From: Bradyrhizobium sp. CSS354 | Lineage (GTDB): Bacteria; Pseudomonadota; Alphaproteobacteria; Rhizobiales; Xanthobacteraceae | NCBI RefSeq assembly: GCF_029051725.1 | Contig: NZ_JAACFU010000008.1 | Location: 124,001 to 188,000, forward strand | Direction of reading: 5' to 3' | DNA length: 64,000 nt | Shown: one piece after another, positions 52,902 through 60,684 of the stretch | How positions within the stretch are numbered: the first letter of the stretch is position 1 | How the letters are laid out: each line of letters starts with the position of its first letter | Translations under genes and position numbers: made by a program | The notes under the pieces: generated by a model | What the model saw: only the letters and a program-made list of their open reading frames with translations | What the model was told of the DNA's origin: nothing | Database searches by the model: none

Positions 52902-53924
52902 TCAGCGGTAAATATCGGTCCAGAGCTCGGCGGCGTCCGGCTCGGGATCATGCTGGGCCAAATCGGCGGACGCGTTGACGATGTCGCGCACCTCGGCGTC
53001 GATCGCCTTCAGATCCTGCTCGCTGACCTTGGCGGCCAACAGGCGGTTGCGCACCTGCTCGATCGGATCCTGGTCGTGGCGGACTTTTTCGACCTCCTCG
53101 CGCGTTCTGTACTTTGCGGGATCGGACATCGAGTGGCCGCGATAACGATAGGTCTGCATCTCCAGGATGAAGGGGCCCTTGCCGGCGCGACACCATGCCG
53201 CCGCCTCGTCGCCGGCCGCCTTGACGGCACGGACGTCCATGCCGTCGACCTGCTGGCCGGGAATGTTGAAGGAGGCGCCGCGCTTGGAGAAATCCTGCTG
53301 CGCCGAGGCGCGCGAGACCGAAGTGCCCATGGCGTAGCGGTTGTTCTCGATGACGTAGATCACCGGCAGCTTCCAGAGCTCCGCCATGTTGAAGCTCTCA
53401 TAGACCTGGCCCTGGTTGGCCGCGCCGTCGCCGAAATAGGTAACGCTGACATTGTCGTTGTCGCGATAGTGATTGGCGAAAGCGAGCCCGGTGCCGAGCG
53501 AGACCTGGGCGCCGACGATGCCGTGGCCGCCGTAAAAGTGCTTCTCCTTGCTGAACATGTGCATGGAGCCGCCCTTGCCCTTGGAATAGCCGCCACGACG
53601 GCCCGTGAGCTCGGCCATGACGCCGTTGGCCTCCATGCCGGTGGCGAGCATATGGCCGTGATCGCGATAGCCGGTGATGACCTGATCGCCCGGCTTCAGG
53701 GCCATCTGCATCCCGACCACCACGGCCTCCTGGCCGATATAAAGGTGACAGAAGCCGCCGATCGCGCCCATGCCGTAGAGCTGGCCGGCCTTCTCCTCGA
53801 ACCGCCGGATCAGGAGCATGTCGCGGAGCGCCTTGAGCTCCTGCTCCTTGGTGAATTCCGGGGGCGAACCGCCGTCGGTCTTGTCCTGTGCAGTGCTTGC
53901 GGCGGCTTTCTTGGGTGCGGCCAT
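52902..53924 (-). CDS. pdhA: Pyruvate dehydrogenase E1 alpha subunit
   Basis: Thiamine-dependent subunit of 340 aa that decarboxylates pyruvate and acetylates the lipoyl group. The ThDP/Mg motif is YFGDGAANQGQVYESFNMA running to ENNRYAMGTS. The loop YRYRGHSMSDPAKYRTREEV is equivalent to the regulated phospho-loop of mitochondrial E1-alpha. It is first gene of the pdh operon. The 271-bp upstream region has no gene. Confidence 0.95.
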   Translation of the reverse strand: MAAPKKAAASTAQDKTDGGSPPEFTKEQELKALRDMLLIRRFEEKAGQLYGMGAIGGFCHLYIGQEAVVVGMQMALKPGDQVITGYRDHGHMLATGMEANGVMAELTGRRGGYSKGKGGSMHMFSKEKHFYGGHGIVGAQVSLGTGLAFANHYRDNDNVSVTYFGDGAANQGQVYESFNMAELWKLPVIYVIENNRYAMGTSVSRASAQQDFSKRGASFNIPGQQVDGMDVRAVKAAGDEAAAWCRAGKGPFILEMQTYRYRGHSMSDPAKYRTREEVEKVRHDQDPIEQVRNRLLAAKVSEQDLKAIDAEVRDIVNASADLAQHDPEPDAAELWTDIYR

Positions 53925-54011
53925 GGGAATTCCGGGTCAGAGAAAACTTCAGCCCTCTCTAACCCAAGTCAAACGCCCTTGGAAAGCACCGCGGCGGCAT
54001 GGCACGACTTT

Positions 54012-54031
54012 CATTATGCCGCACTGCAACG
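54012..54031 (-). promoter_or_regulatory. Possible PhaR-type site upstream of pdhA
   Basis: On the minus strand, TTGCAGTGCGGCATAATG lies about 90-105 bp before pdhA. It resembles the TGCAGTGCAACATAATG-like sequence near PHA genes bound by PhaR in related bacteria, with two mismatches. It would link acetyl-CoA production to polymer control, but the match is partial. Confidence 0.25.
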
Positions 54032-54152
54032 TGGTCGTAATATTGCAAAATCTTTGACGCGGATCGGGCAACAAATCGACACGGCCGCCGCACACGCAGA
54101 TTCGTGGCCGCATCAAGCAACGTTGAGCCAACGCAGTCCCGACATTTGGAAC

Positions 54153-54176
54153 GGGCGGCGCAGACCAGCGCCGCCC
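54153..54176 (-). terminator. Hairpin after the aldehyde dehydrogenase gene
   Basis: A perfect 9-bp stem (GGGCGGCGC / GCGCCGCCC) with a six-base loop lies 19 bp after the aldehyde dehydrogenase stop. The following minus-strand sequence is GTTCCAAAT, so the T run is poor. Confidence 0.45.
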
Positions 54177-54195
54177 TCTCCGCCCGGCCGCCCGA

Positions 54196-55713
54196 TCAGA
54201 AGAAGCCGAGCTTCTTCGGGCTGTAGCTCACCAGCAGATTCTTGGTCTGCTGGTAGTGATCGAGCATCATCTTGTGGGTCTCGCGCCCGACACCCGACTG
54301 CTTGTAGCCGCCGAAGGCCGCATGCGCGGGATAGGCATGGTAGCAGTTGGTCCAGACCCGGCCAGCCTGGATCGCCCGGCCGAAGCGATAGCAGCGGTTG
54401 GCGTCGCGGCTCCAGACGCCGGCCCCCAAGCCGTAGAGCGTGTCGTTGGCGATCTCGAGCGCCTCTTCGTCGCTCTTGAAGGTCGTGACCGAAACCACGG
54501 GGCCGAAGATCTCCTCCTGGAAGACGCGCATCTTGTTGTGGCCCTCGAACACGGTGGGCTGGACGTAGAAGCCGCCGGCGAGATCGCCGCCGAGCTCGGC
54601 GCGTCCGCCGCCGGCCAGCACCTTTGCTCCCTCCTGTCTGCCGATATCGATGTAGGAGAGGATTTTTGCGAGCTGTTCGCCGGAAGCCTGCGCACCGATC
54701 ATGGTGTCGGCCGCGCGCGGGTCGCCCTGCTTGATCGCGGCGACGCGCTTCAGCGCCCGCTCCATAAAGCGATCATAGATGTCGGCATGGACCAGCGCCC
54801 GGCTCGGACAGGTGCAGACCTCGCCCTGGTTCAGCGCGAACATGACGAAACCTTCGATCGCCTTGTCGAAGAAGTCGTCGTCTTCGGCGGTGACGTCGCT
54901 GAAGAAGATGTTGGGCGACTTGCCGCCGAGCTCGAGCGTGACGGGAATGAGGTTCTGGCTGGCATATTGCATGATCAGCCGGCCCGTCGTGGTCTCGCCG
55001 GTGAAGGCGATCTTGGCAATGCGCGGGCTGGACGCGAGCGGCTTGCCGGCTTCCAGCCCAAAGCCGTTGACGATGTTGAGAACACCGGGCGGCAGGATGT
55101 CGCCGATGATCTCGGCCCAGACCATGATCGAGGCCGGGGTCTGCTCGGCCGGCTTGAGCACGACGCAATTACCGGCGGCGAGCGCGGGCGCGAGCTTCCA
55201 GCAGGCCATCAGCAGCGGGAAGTTCCAGGGGATGATCTGGCCGACCACGCCGAGCGGTTCGTGGAAATGGTAGGCGACGGTGTCGTGGTCGATCTCGCCG
55301 ATCGAGCCTTCCTGGGCGCGGATGGCGCCGGCAAAATAGCGGAAATGATCGATGGCGAGCGGGATGTCCGCTGCGCGAGTCTCGCGGATCGGCTTGCCGT
55401 TGTCCCAGGTCTCGGCGATGGCGAGACGCTCGAGATTGTCTTCCATGCGGTCGGCGATCCGGTTCAGCATCGCAGCGCGCTCGGCGACGCTGGTGCGGCC
55501 CCAGGCGGCCTTCGCGGCATGCGCTGCATCGAGCGCTGCCTCGACGTCCTGCGCGTCGGAGCGCGCGATCTTGCAGACGATCTGGCCCGTCACCGGCGAG
55601 GCGTTGTCGAAATATTTGCCGGAGATCGGCGCGACAAATTTGCCGCCGATGAAATTGTCGTAGCGTTCGGCGAATGGGATTTTGGTGACGCTGAGGAATT
55701 CTACCTTGTTCAT
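54196..55713 (-). CDS. NAD-dependent aldehyde dehydrogenase (AcoD/ExaC-like)
   Basis: A 505-aa ALDH. The general-base Glu is in VTLELGGKSPNIFFSD, and the catalytic Cys in FALNQGEVCTCPSRALVH (two neighbouring cysteines, as in the acetaldehyde/AcoD group). The C-terminal QSGVGRETHKMMLDHYQQTKNLLVSYSPKKLGFF is the group hallmark. It probably oxidises acetaldehyde or other short aldehydes. GGGAG lies 7 bases before the ATG. The GAF/Fis regulator upstream on the same strand and the palindrome at 55827 suggest inducible control. Confidence 0.92.
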   Translation of the reverse strand: MNKVEFLSVTKIPFAERYDNFIGGKFVAPISGKYFDNASPVTGQIVCKIARSDAQDVEAALDAAHAAKAAWGRTSVAERAAMLNRIADRMEDNLERLAIAETWDNGKPIRETRAADIPLAIDHFRYFAGAIRAQEGSIGEIDHDTVAYHFHEPLGVVGQIIPWNFPLLMACWKLAPALAAGNCVVLKPAEQTPASIMVWAEIIGDILPPGVLNIVNGFGLEAGKPLASSPRIAKIAFTGETTTGRLIMQYASQNLIPVTLELGGKSPNIFFSDVTAEDDDFFDKAIEGFVMFALNQGEVCTCPSRALVHADIYDRFMERALKRVAAIKQGDPRAADTMIGAQASGEQLAKILSYIDIGRQEGAKVLAGGGRAELGGDLAGGFYVQPTVFEGHNKMRVFQEEIFGPVVSVTTFKSDEEALEIANDTLYGLGAGVWSRDANRCYRFGRAIQAGRVWTNCYHAYPAHAAFGGYKQSGVGRETHKMMLDHYQQTKNLLVSYSPKKLGFF

Positions 55714-55826
55714 TGATGACTCCCGATGTTTGCTGTTTGCGCAATTCGTCGCGTGGTCGCGACTTGCGCCAACGATGTCGCGGGAGGCGACTTCTGTCAG
55801 CCCTGATAGGAGCGATCACTGAGCCG

Positions 55827-55850
55827 ACCTGTCGCAGTTCTGCGACAGGT
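55827..55850. promoter_or_regulatory. Perfect 24-bp palindrome upstream of the aldehyde dehydrogenase gene
   Basis: ACCTGTCGCAG and its exact complement CTGCGACAGGT flank a TT spacer (11-bp arms). It lies 114-137 bp upstream of the aldehyde dehydrogenase start and 160-180 bp after the GAF/Fis regulator gene. Fis-type HTH dimers bind such dyads, so this is a good operator candidate for that regulator. Confidence 0.6.
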
Positions 55851-55885
55851 GACGAGGCTGCACGTCGTGCCGCCGCACATACTGA

Positions 55886-55997
55886 CCTCATCCTGAGGAG
55901 CGCGCTCTTGCGCGGGTCTCGAAAGGATGGCTGGGGATGACAGCAGGGCCTCTTGTGGTTCGAGAGGACCGCTTCGCGGTCTCCTCACCATGAGGAT
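55886..55997. repeat. Palindromic intergenic repeat, family C variant
   Basis: Inverted ends CCTCATCCTGAGGAG and CTCCTCACCATGAGG with an internal CGCTTCGCGG hairpin. It lies just after the GAF/Fis regulator stop and before the aldehyde dehydrogenase promoter. Related in sequence to 47502-47618 and 57513-57644. Confidence 0.8.
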
Positions 55998-56008
55998 CTA
56001 CCAGCAGC

Positions 56009-56974
56009 TCAATGCGCGTTCAGCTCGAACCGCTTGAGCTTCCTGTGCAGCGTAGCGCGGCTGACGCCGAGGGCCTTGGCGGCCGCCGAGACATTGCCGC
56101 CCGCGCGCAGGAGCGCCCGCTGCAACACTGCGCGCTGACCGCCGGCAAGATGGTCGCGCGCGGTGTCGCCGCCAAGGAGATCGGCGGCGGGCATCGGCTG
56201 CAACGCCCGGCCGGGCGCAATCCCGAGTCCCGCTCGGGCGGACCGGGTCGCGCCGATCACGAGATCGTCCGCATCGACCGCAACGAGGCCGCCGCACTGG
56301 CCGTCCGCACCTTGCGCCAGCACGATCCGGGCATGGGCGAAGGCCCTGCGAAACAGATCGGCCTCGATACGCTTGGCCGCCTCGCCGGCCGCGAGCGCGA
56401 TCAGACTGGAAAACACGTCGGTACGGTCGGCGCGGCAGGAGGAGACGTCGAGCACGCCCGCGAACGCAGCCTCATGGTCGTAGATCGGAACGGCGGTGCA
56501 GCTCAGAAGCGTGTTGCGGGTGAAGAAATGCTGGTCGCGGTCGATCGTCAGCGGACGTTGCTCGACGAGGCAGGTGCCGATGCCATTGGTGCCCTCATGC
56601 TCCTCGCTCCAGAGCGCGCCGGTCCAGAGTCCCCAGGACTGAAATGTCGCGTCGTCCGCCGGGGTACCGCGGCGATCGACCGGCACGCCCTCGCCGTCGG
56701 CGAGCAGCACGCAACAGCCGCTGGCGCCGACCGCCTGGTAGAGCCGATCCATCGCACCTCGCGCAGCGGCGAGCAGCGGCGCGATGCGCTCGCGCGCGCG
56801 GTGCAGTTCGGCTTCGCTCAGCCGGTTCGGCGAGCTACGGCCTGCGGGATCAAGACGATGCAATCTGGACGAACGGCGCCACGAGGCCACAAGCGACGAG
56901 CGCGCCGCCTGGCCTGACGTAATGGCGGCCTCGACACGAGCCGCGTGATGCCAGGGGGATTGCCCATTCATCAC
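56009..56974 (-). CDS. AcoR-like GAF/Fis transcription regulator lacking the AAA+ domain
   Basis: A 321-aa protein. The N-terminus (SSLVASWRRSSRLHRLDPAG and a following GAF domain with EEHEGTNGIGTCLVEQRPLT and HFFTRNTLLSCTAVPIYDHE) matches the sensory part of AcoR-type sigma-54 activators. The C-terminus is a Fis HTH (LLRAGGNVSAAAKALGVSRATLHRKLKRF). The AAA+ module with GAFTGA that AcoR carries between them is absent. It therefore cannot remodel sigma-54 holoenzyme and may act as repressor or sigma-70 regulator of the adjacent aldehyde dehydrogenase gene. Tandem ATGs at 56974 and 56971. Confidence 0.88.
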   Translation of the reverse strand: MMNGQSPWHHAARVEAAITSGQAARSSLVASWRRSSRLHRLDPAGRSSPNRLSEAELHRARERIAPLLAAARGAMDRLYQAVGASGCCVLLADGEGVPVDRRGTPADDATFQSWGLWTGALWSEEHEGTNGIGTCLVEQRPLTIDRDQHFFTRNTLLSCTAVPIYDHEAAFAGVLDVSSCRADRTDVFSSLIALAAGEAAKRIEADLFRRAFAHARIVLAQGADGQCGGLVAVDADDLVIGATRSARAGLGIAPGRALQPMPAADLLGGDTARDHLAGGQRAVLQRALLRAGGNVSAAAKALGVSRATLHRKLKRFELNAH

Positions 56975-57119
56975 TGTTTCCTCCGGGTGGCAGTTTAGAG
57001 CGTGCCGGCACGGCCCGGTTGATCTGCGTCAACCCAGGCCATGGCGCTGCAAGCCATGAGCCGGTTGCGGCGCTGCCGTCAAGACGGCAGTCCGGTTCCA
57101 GGCCTTCAAGGAAGAACTG

Positions 57120-57437
57120 TCAGTTCGCCGGGATCGTCCGGACGAGATCGCGCGGATTGACGTAGTCGAGCTGGAAACGCGCCCGCTCGTCCAGCATGTC
57201 GGGGTCGATCTTCGCGGAGCGCAGCAACGAAACGCGCTGCTCGCTCCTGGCGCGCTCGCGCTTGAGCTGTGCCAGCTCGCTGGTCAGCGCCACGATCTCC
57301 TGGTCGAGCTCCTGACGGGCGTTGAGGCCGTATTTGCCGGTATAGGCGTTGACGCCGAAATAGCCGACGATGGCGGCCGCCATCGCATAGAGGGCAAGAC
57401 CGGTCAGGATCGATTTCAGGCGCGCGCGGGAGACCAT
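57120..57437 (-). CDS. ftsB: Septum formation initiator FtsB/DivIC family
   Basis: Bitopic division protein of 105 aa: one helix (LTGLALYAMAAAIVGYFGVNAY), then a coiled coil (QELDQEIVALTSELAQLKRER), then the C-terminal DERARFQLDYVNPRDLV motif typical of alphaproteobacterial FtsB. It joins FtsQ and FtsL at the septum. Its usual place is between eno and pdhA, which holds here apart from inserted genes on both sides. Confidence 0.9.
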   Translation of the reverse strand: MVSRARLKSILTGLALYAMAAAIVGYFGVNAYTGKYGLNARQELDQEIVALTSELAQLKRERARSEQRVSLLRSAKIDPDMLDERARFQLDYVNPRDLVRTIPAN

Positions 57438-57512
57438 CCTGGGAAGATGGGACAGGTTGGTTAAGGGCGTGCTAATTTCGGGCGGCTGGGCCCCGCGCGC
57501 GACGCTAGCGGA

Positions 57513-57644
57513 CCCTCATGGTGAGAAGGCGCAAAGCGCCGTCTCGCGGACGATGCTTCGCATCGCCGCGAGAACCATGAAGGCCCGCAATTTCCCGGAG
57601 CCATCCTTCGATACGAACGCTTCGCGTTCTCCTCAGGATGAGGG
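57513..57644. repeat. Palindromic intergenic repeat, family C variant with internal hairpins
   Basis: Ends CCCTCATGGTGAGAAGGCGC and a distal CTCCTCAGGATGAGGG are roughly inverted. Internal hairpins GGCGCAAAGCGCC, GATGCTTCGCATC and GAACGCTTCGCGTTC follow one another. Lies between ftsB and the FMN reductase gene. Shares the CCTCAGGATGAGG end with the other family C copies. Confidence 0.8.
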
Positions 57645-57673
57645 CCTATGCTGTGGCTGCCGGCGATTTAGCC

Positions 57674-58225
57674 TCAGCCGTGGTGCTTCGCCACGTGCAC
57701 CGCAAACGCGTCGATATAGGCCTGGAGTACGGGCTTCAGAGACTCCTTGGTCAGATTGCCGTCGGCATCGAAGGCATCGCCCACCCCGTTCAGATAGGCC
57801 TCCGGCTGCTGCATGATCGGGCCGGAAATCCCCGGCAGGATGTTCTGCAGCGTCTTGGCGGCGCTGACGCCGCCGAGCGGGCCCGGCGAGTTCGCGATGA
57901 TGCCGACCGGCTTGCCGTTGAACGAGCTCTTGCCATAGGGCCGCGAGGCGACGTCGATGGCGTTCTTCAGCACGCCAGGGATCGCGCGATTGTATTCCGG
58001 CGTGATGAAGATGACGCCGTCTGACTTCTGGAGTTTTTCTCGGAAGGACAACCAGTCGGCCGGCGGCGCGCCCTCGAGGTCCTGGTTGAAGAACGAGATG
58101 CCGGCCGGCGTGACGACCTCGAGCTTGAGCGAGGCCGGCGCGAGCTTGGCGAGCGCATTGGCAATCTTCAGCGAAAAGCTGTCCTTGCGCAGGCTGCCGG
58201 CGATCGTGACGATATTGTAGGCCAT
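57674..58225 (-). CDS. NADPH-dependent FMN reductase
   Basis: Flavodoxin-fold oxidoreductase of 183 aa. IAGSLRKDSFSLKIANAL is the FMN phosphate loop and TPEYNRAIPGVLKNAIDVASRP the flavin-contact motif. GIIANSPGPLGGVSAAKTLQNIL completes the fold. Such enzymes reduce FMN, quinones, azo dyes or chromate, and the natural substrate cannot be read from sequence. It is co-oriented with the downstream oxidoreductases but separated by a 176-bp gap. Confidence 0.9.
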   Translation of the reverse strand: MAYNIVTIAGSLRKDSFSLKIANALAKLAPASLKLEVVTPAGISFFNQDLEGAPPADWLSFREKLQKSDGVIFITPEYNRAIPGVLKNAIDVASRPYGKSSFNGKPVGIIANSPGPLGGVSAAKTLQNILPGISGPIMQQPEAYLNGVGDAFDADGNLTKESLKPVLQAYIDAFAVHVAKHHG

Positions 58226-58350
58226 GGAGTGTCCTCGAAATCTTCAGCGGGAGTGCCGGGTCGGCACTTAAGCGATCCCGAGTGATGGATGCAAGTGCAT
58301 GGACCGGTCGGATTTGGAAACGCTGGGTTTCTGAACGGTTGCCCAAACAA

Positions 58351-58374
58351 TCAGGCCGCCAAGTGGCGGCCTGA
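58351..58374 (-). terminator. Terminator after the MBL-fold gene
   Basis: A perfect 10-bp stem (TCAGGCCGCC / GGCGGCCTGA, four-base loop) is followed on the minus strand by TTGTTTGG, 27 bp after the MBL-fold gene stop. This is the best-looking intrinsic terminator in the window. Confidence 0.65.
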
Positions 58375-58401
58375 CTCCTTGGTACAAATCCGCAAATCGG
58401 C

Positions 58402-59400
58402 TCAGATCGTCGGATTCCATGCCGACGGGATCAGGCGATATTTGGCGCCGTCCTTCTCGACATGGCCGACCGAGGGGAAGGTGAAGTGGAAGCCGATCAC
58501 GGTCGCTTTCTCGGCCGCCGCCATGTCGTAGAATTTGTGGCGGGTCTCCTGCGCCAGCGCAGCATCGGTGTCGAACACCACATGCCAGTCCGGATTGCGC
58601 AGGAAGAACTCCGGGATGTTGGTGACGTCGGACTGGATCAGCACCTTGGCATCGCCAGAGGCGACCGCGAACGAGGTGTGCCCGGGGGTGTGGCCGGGCG
58701 TCGCGATCGACGTGATGCCCGGCGCGACCTCCTTGCCCCACTCGTATTTCGTGACCTTCGACTCGAGGCCGGCAAAGGTCTTCTTCACGTTGGCGAAGTA
58801 GTTCTTCATCATCGCGTTGGACTCGGCCTTGGCGGCGTTGTCCTCGCTGGTCCAGAACTCCCAGTCCTTGCCCGGCACCATGATCTCCGCATTGGGGAAG
58901 GCAAGCGCGCCGTCGGCGAGACGAATGCCGTTGGTGTGGTCGGGATGCAGATGCGAGAGCAGCACGACATCGATGCTCTTGGGGTCGACGCCGGCGGCCT
59001 GGAGGTTCTGCAGCGTGCGGCCGACCGCGCCCTTGCTGGGCTCGAGATTGGCGACACCGTTGCCGGTATCGATCAGCACGAGCTTGGAGCCGGTGTTGAT
59101 GAGCTGCGGGTTGAACGGCACCGTGACCATGCCCTTCGGCATGTAGGCCGCCTCGCCCGCGGCCAGCGCTTCCTCCTTCGGCGCGTTGACGACGAACTTG
59201 TCCGGCATCGGGAAAGTGCGCGCACCGTCATTGATCGAGGTGCACTCGTAGCTGCCGACCTTGTAGCGGTAGAAGCCCGGCGCCTGCGTGCCGGCATGCG
59301 GCACCGAGGCATTGGCGGCGGTCGGCCCAAAGCCGGTCACGGCAGCCGCACCGAAGGCGGCGGCGCCTGCAAGCAAATGGCGGCGATTAAGATCGGTCAT
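58402..59400 (-). CDS. Tat-exported MBL-fold metallo-hydrolase
   Basis: A 332-aa periplasmic hydrolase. The Tat signal NRRHLLAGAAAFGAAAVTGF has the twin arginine. The metallo-beta-lactamase motif is LSHLHPDHTNGI (HxHxDH). Further metal ligands are in GHTPGHTSFAVASG and GFHFTFPSVGHVEKDG. It looks like the quorum-lactonase or AidB-type MBL proteins, but substrate is unknown. Fully folded metal loading fits Tat export, and tatABC lies in this window. Confidence 0.9.
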   Translation of the reverse strand: MTDLNRRHLLAGAAAFGAAAVTGFGPTAANASVPHAGTQAPGFYRYKVGSYECTSINDGARTFPMPDKFVVNAPKEEALAAGEAAYMPKGMVTVPFNPQLINTGSKLVLIDTGNGVANLEPSKGAVGRTLQNLQAAGVDPKSIDVVLLSHLHPDHTNGIRLADGALAFPNAEIMVPGKDWEFWTSEDNAAKAESNAMMKNYFANVKKTFAGLESKVTKYEWGKEVAPGITSIATPGHTPGHTSFAVASGDAKVLIQSDVTNIPEFFLRNPDWHVVFDTDAALAQETRHKFYDMAAAEKATVIGFHFTFPSVGHVEKDGAKYRLIPSAWNPTI

Positions 59401-59516
59401 GAGGTCCCCTTCTGAGCGCCCCGCGGTTTTCCCGCGTGCAAATGGCGGCGGAATAATCCCCGGCTCCGCTCAGAAGGCAAGACCTTCTTTGGGTGACGTG
59501 CCGTCGCACATCACGA

Positions 59517-60650
59517 TTATTTATTTGGGTTGATGAGGAATTTTTCGCCGGTGGCGCGTTTCGCATAGTCCGCGATATTGGCGGGATCGAGCGCCTCGGA
59601 AAGCGACACCACCTTGGTGTAGTGGCTGGCAAACGTGGTCTTCAGTTCGTCGACCACGCGCTGGCGCAGCCTGGCCCCGTCCGCCTGCCCGATCTTCATC
59701 AGGAACGGAAACAGCAGCCAGCCACCGACGCCCCAGGCCATGCCGAAGCCGCGCGGCAGCTCGATCGGGCGGACGTCGAGCGCGCCATAGACATAGACCT
59801 GCTTGTGCACGTTGGAGCCGTAGCGGCTGTACTCCTTCGCAGTCTTGTTGATCGCGACTTCCATGCAGTTGAGGATGTCGCCGGCGAGCTTGCCGCCGCC
59901 GACGGCATCGAAGGCGATAGTGGCGCCGGTCTCGACCAGCGCATTGGTGAGATCGCCGAGGAAGCTCGGTGCCGTGGAATCGACGACATATTTGGCGCCG
60001 ATCTTGTGCAGGATGTCGGCCTGCTCCTTGCTGCGCACGATGTTGACCAGCGGGATTCCGTCCTTGATGCAGATCTTGTTCAACATCTGGCCGAGATTGG
60101 AGGCGGCCGCAGTGTGCACCAGCGCCTTGTGACCCTCGCGCCGCATGGTCTCGGTCATGCCGAGCGCGGTCAGCGGATTGACGAAGCAGGAAGCGCCTTC
60201 GGCCGGCGTGGTGCCTTCCGGCAGCGGCAGGCACTCGCGCACTTTCAGCGTGCGATACTGGGTGTACATCGCGCCGCCGATCATGGCGACCGTCTTGCCC
60301 ATCAGTGCCTTCGCGGCATCCGACGAACCGGTCCTGATCACGACGCCCGCGCCTTCGTTACCAACCGGCATGGACTCGTCGAGCCGGCCTGCCATCGCCC
60401 GCATCGCGCCTTCCGGCACTTTCGCGGTGATCACGGGAGCGGCCTTGTCGCCGGAAGCCTTTGCCGTGCTCATATCGGCCGCGCCGATCAGGAGCCCGAG
60501 GTCGGACGGGTTGATTGGAGCGGCCTCGACGCGAACGACGACCTCGTCCGCGGCGGGCTCGGGGGTCGGCACGTCGAGCAGCGAGATCTCGAGCTCGCCG
60601 CTCTTCTTGATCAGCGAACGCAATTGCAGGCCGTTTTTGCCGTCGCTCAT
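59517..60650 (-). CDS. Medium-chain dehydrogenase/reductase (quinone-oxidoreductase-like)
   Basis: A 377-aa MDR enzyme. The GroES-like N-terminal half holds VRVEAAPINPSDLGLLIGAAD and VGNEGAGVVIRTG. The Rossmann half has KALVHTAAASNLGQMLNKICI and IAFDAVGGGKLAGDIL. The usual catalytic-zinc Cys and structural Cys cluster are not visible, so it is of the zinc-free, NADPH-using type. Substrate unknown. It starts about 35 bp after eno on the same strand. Confidence 0.85.
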   Translation of the reverse strand: MSDGKNGLQLRSLIKKSGELEISLLDVPTPEPAADEVVVRVEAAPINPSDLGLLIGAADMSTAKASGDKAAPVITAKVPEGAMRAMAGRLDESMPVGNEGAGVVIRTGSSDAAKALMGKTVAMIGGAMYTQYRTLKVRECLPLPEGTTPAEGASCFVNPLTALGMTETMRREGHKALVHTAAASNLGQMLNKICIKDGIPLVNIVRSKEQADILHKIGAKYVVDSTAPSFLGDLTNALVETGATIAFDAVGGGKLAGDILNCMEVAINKTAKEYSRYGSNVHKQVYVYGALDVRPIELPRGFGMAWGVGGWLLFPFLMKIGQADGARLRQRVVDELKTTFASHYTKVVSLSEALDPANIADYAKRATGEKFLINPNK

Positions 60651-60684
60651 GTCGATCCTCCCCTGTTTTTGTCCGAGCGCTGGC

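Noticed and set aside
55714..55800. Sigma-54 promoter before the aldehyde dehydrogenase gene
   Set aside because: The nearest candidate (TGGCGC then TCGC) lacks the -12 TTGC element at the right spacing, and the neighbouring regulator lacks the AAA+ module needed for sigma-54 activation.
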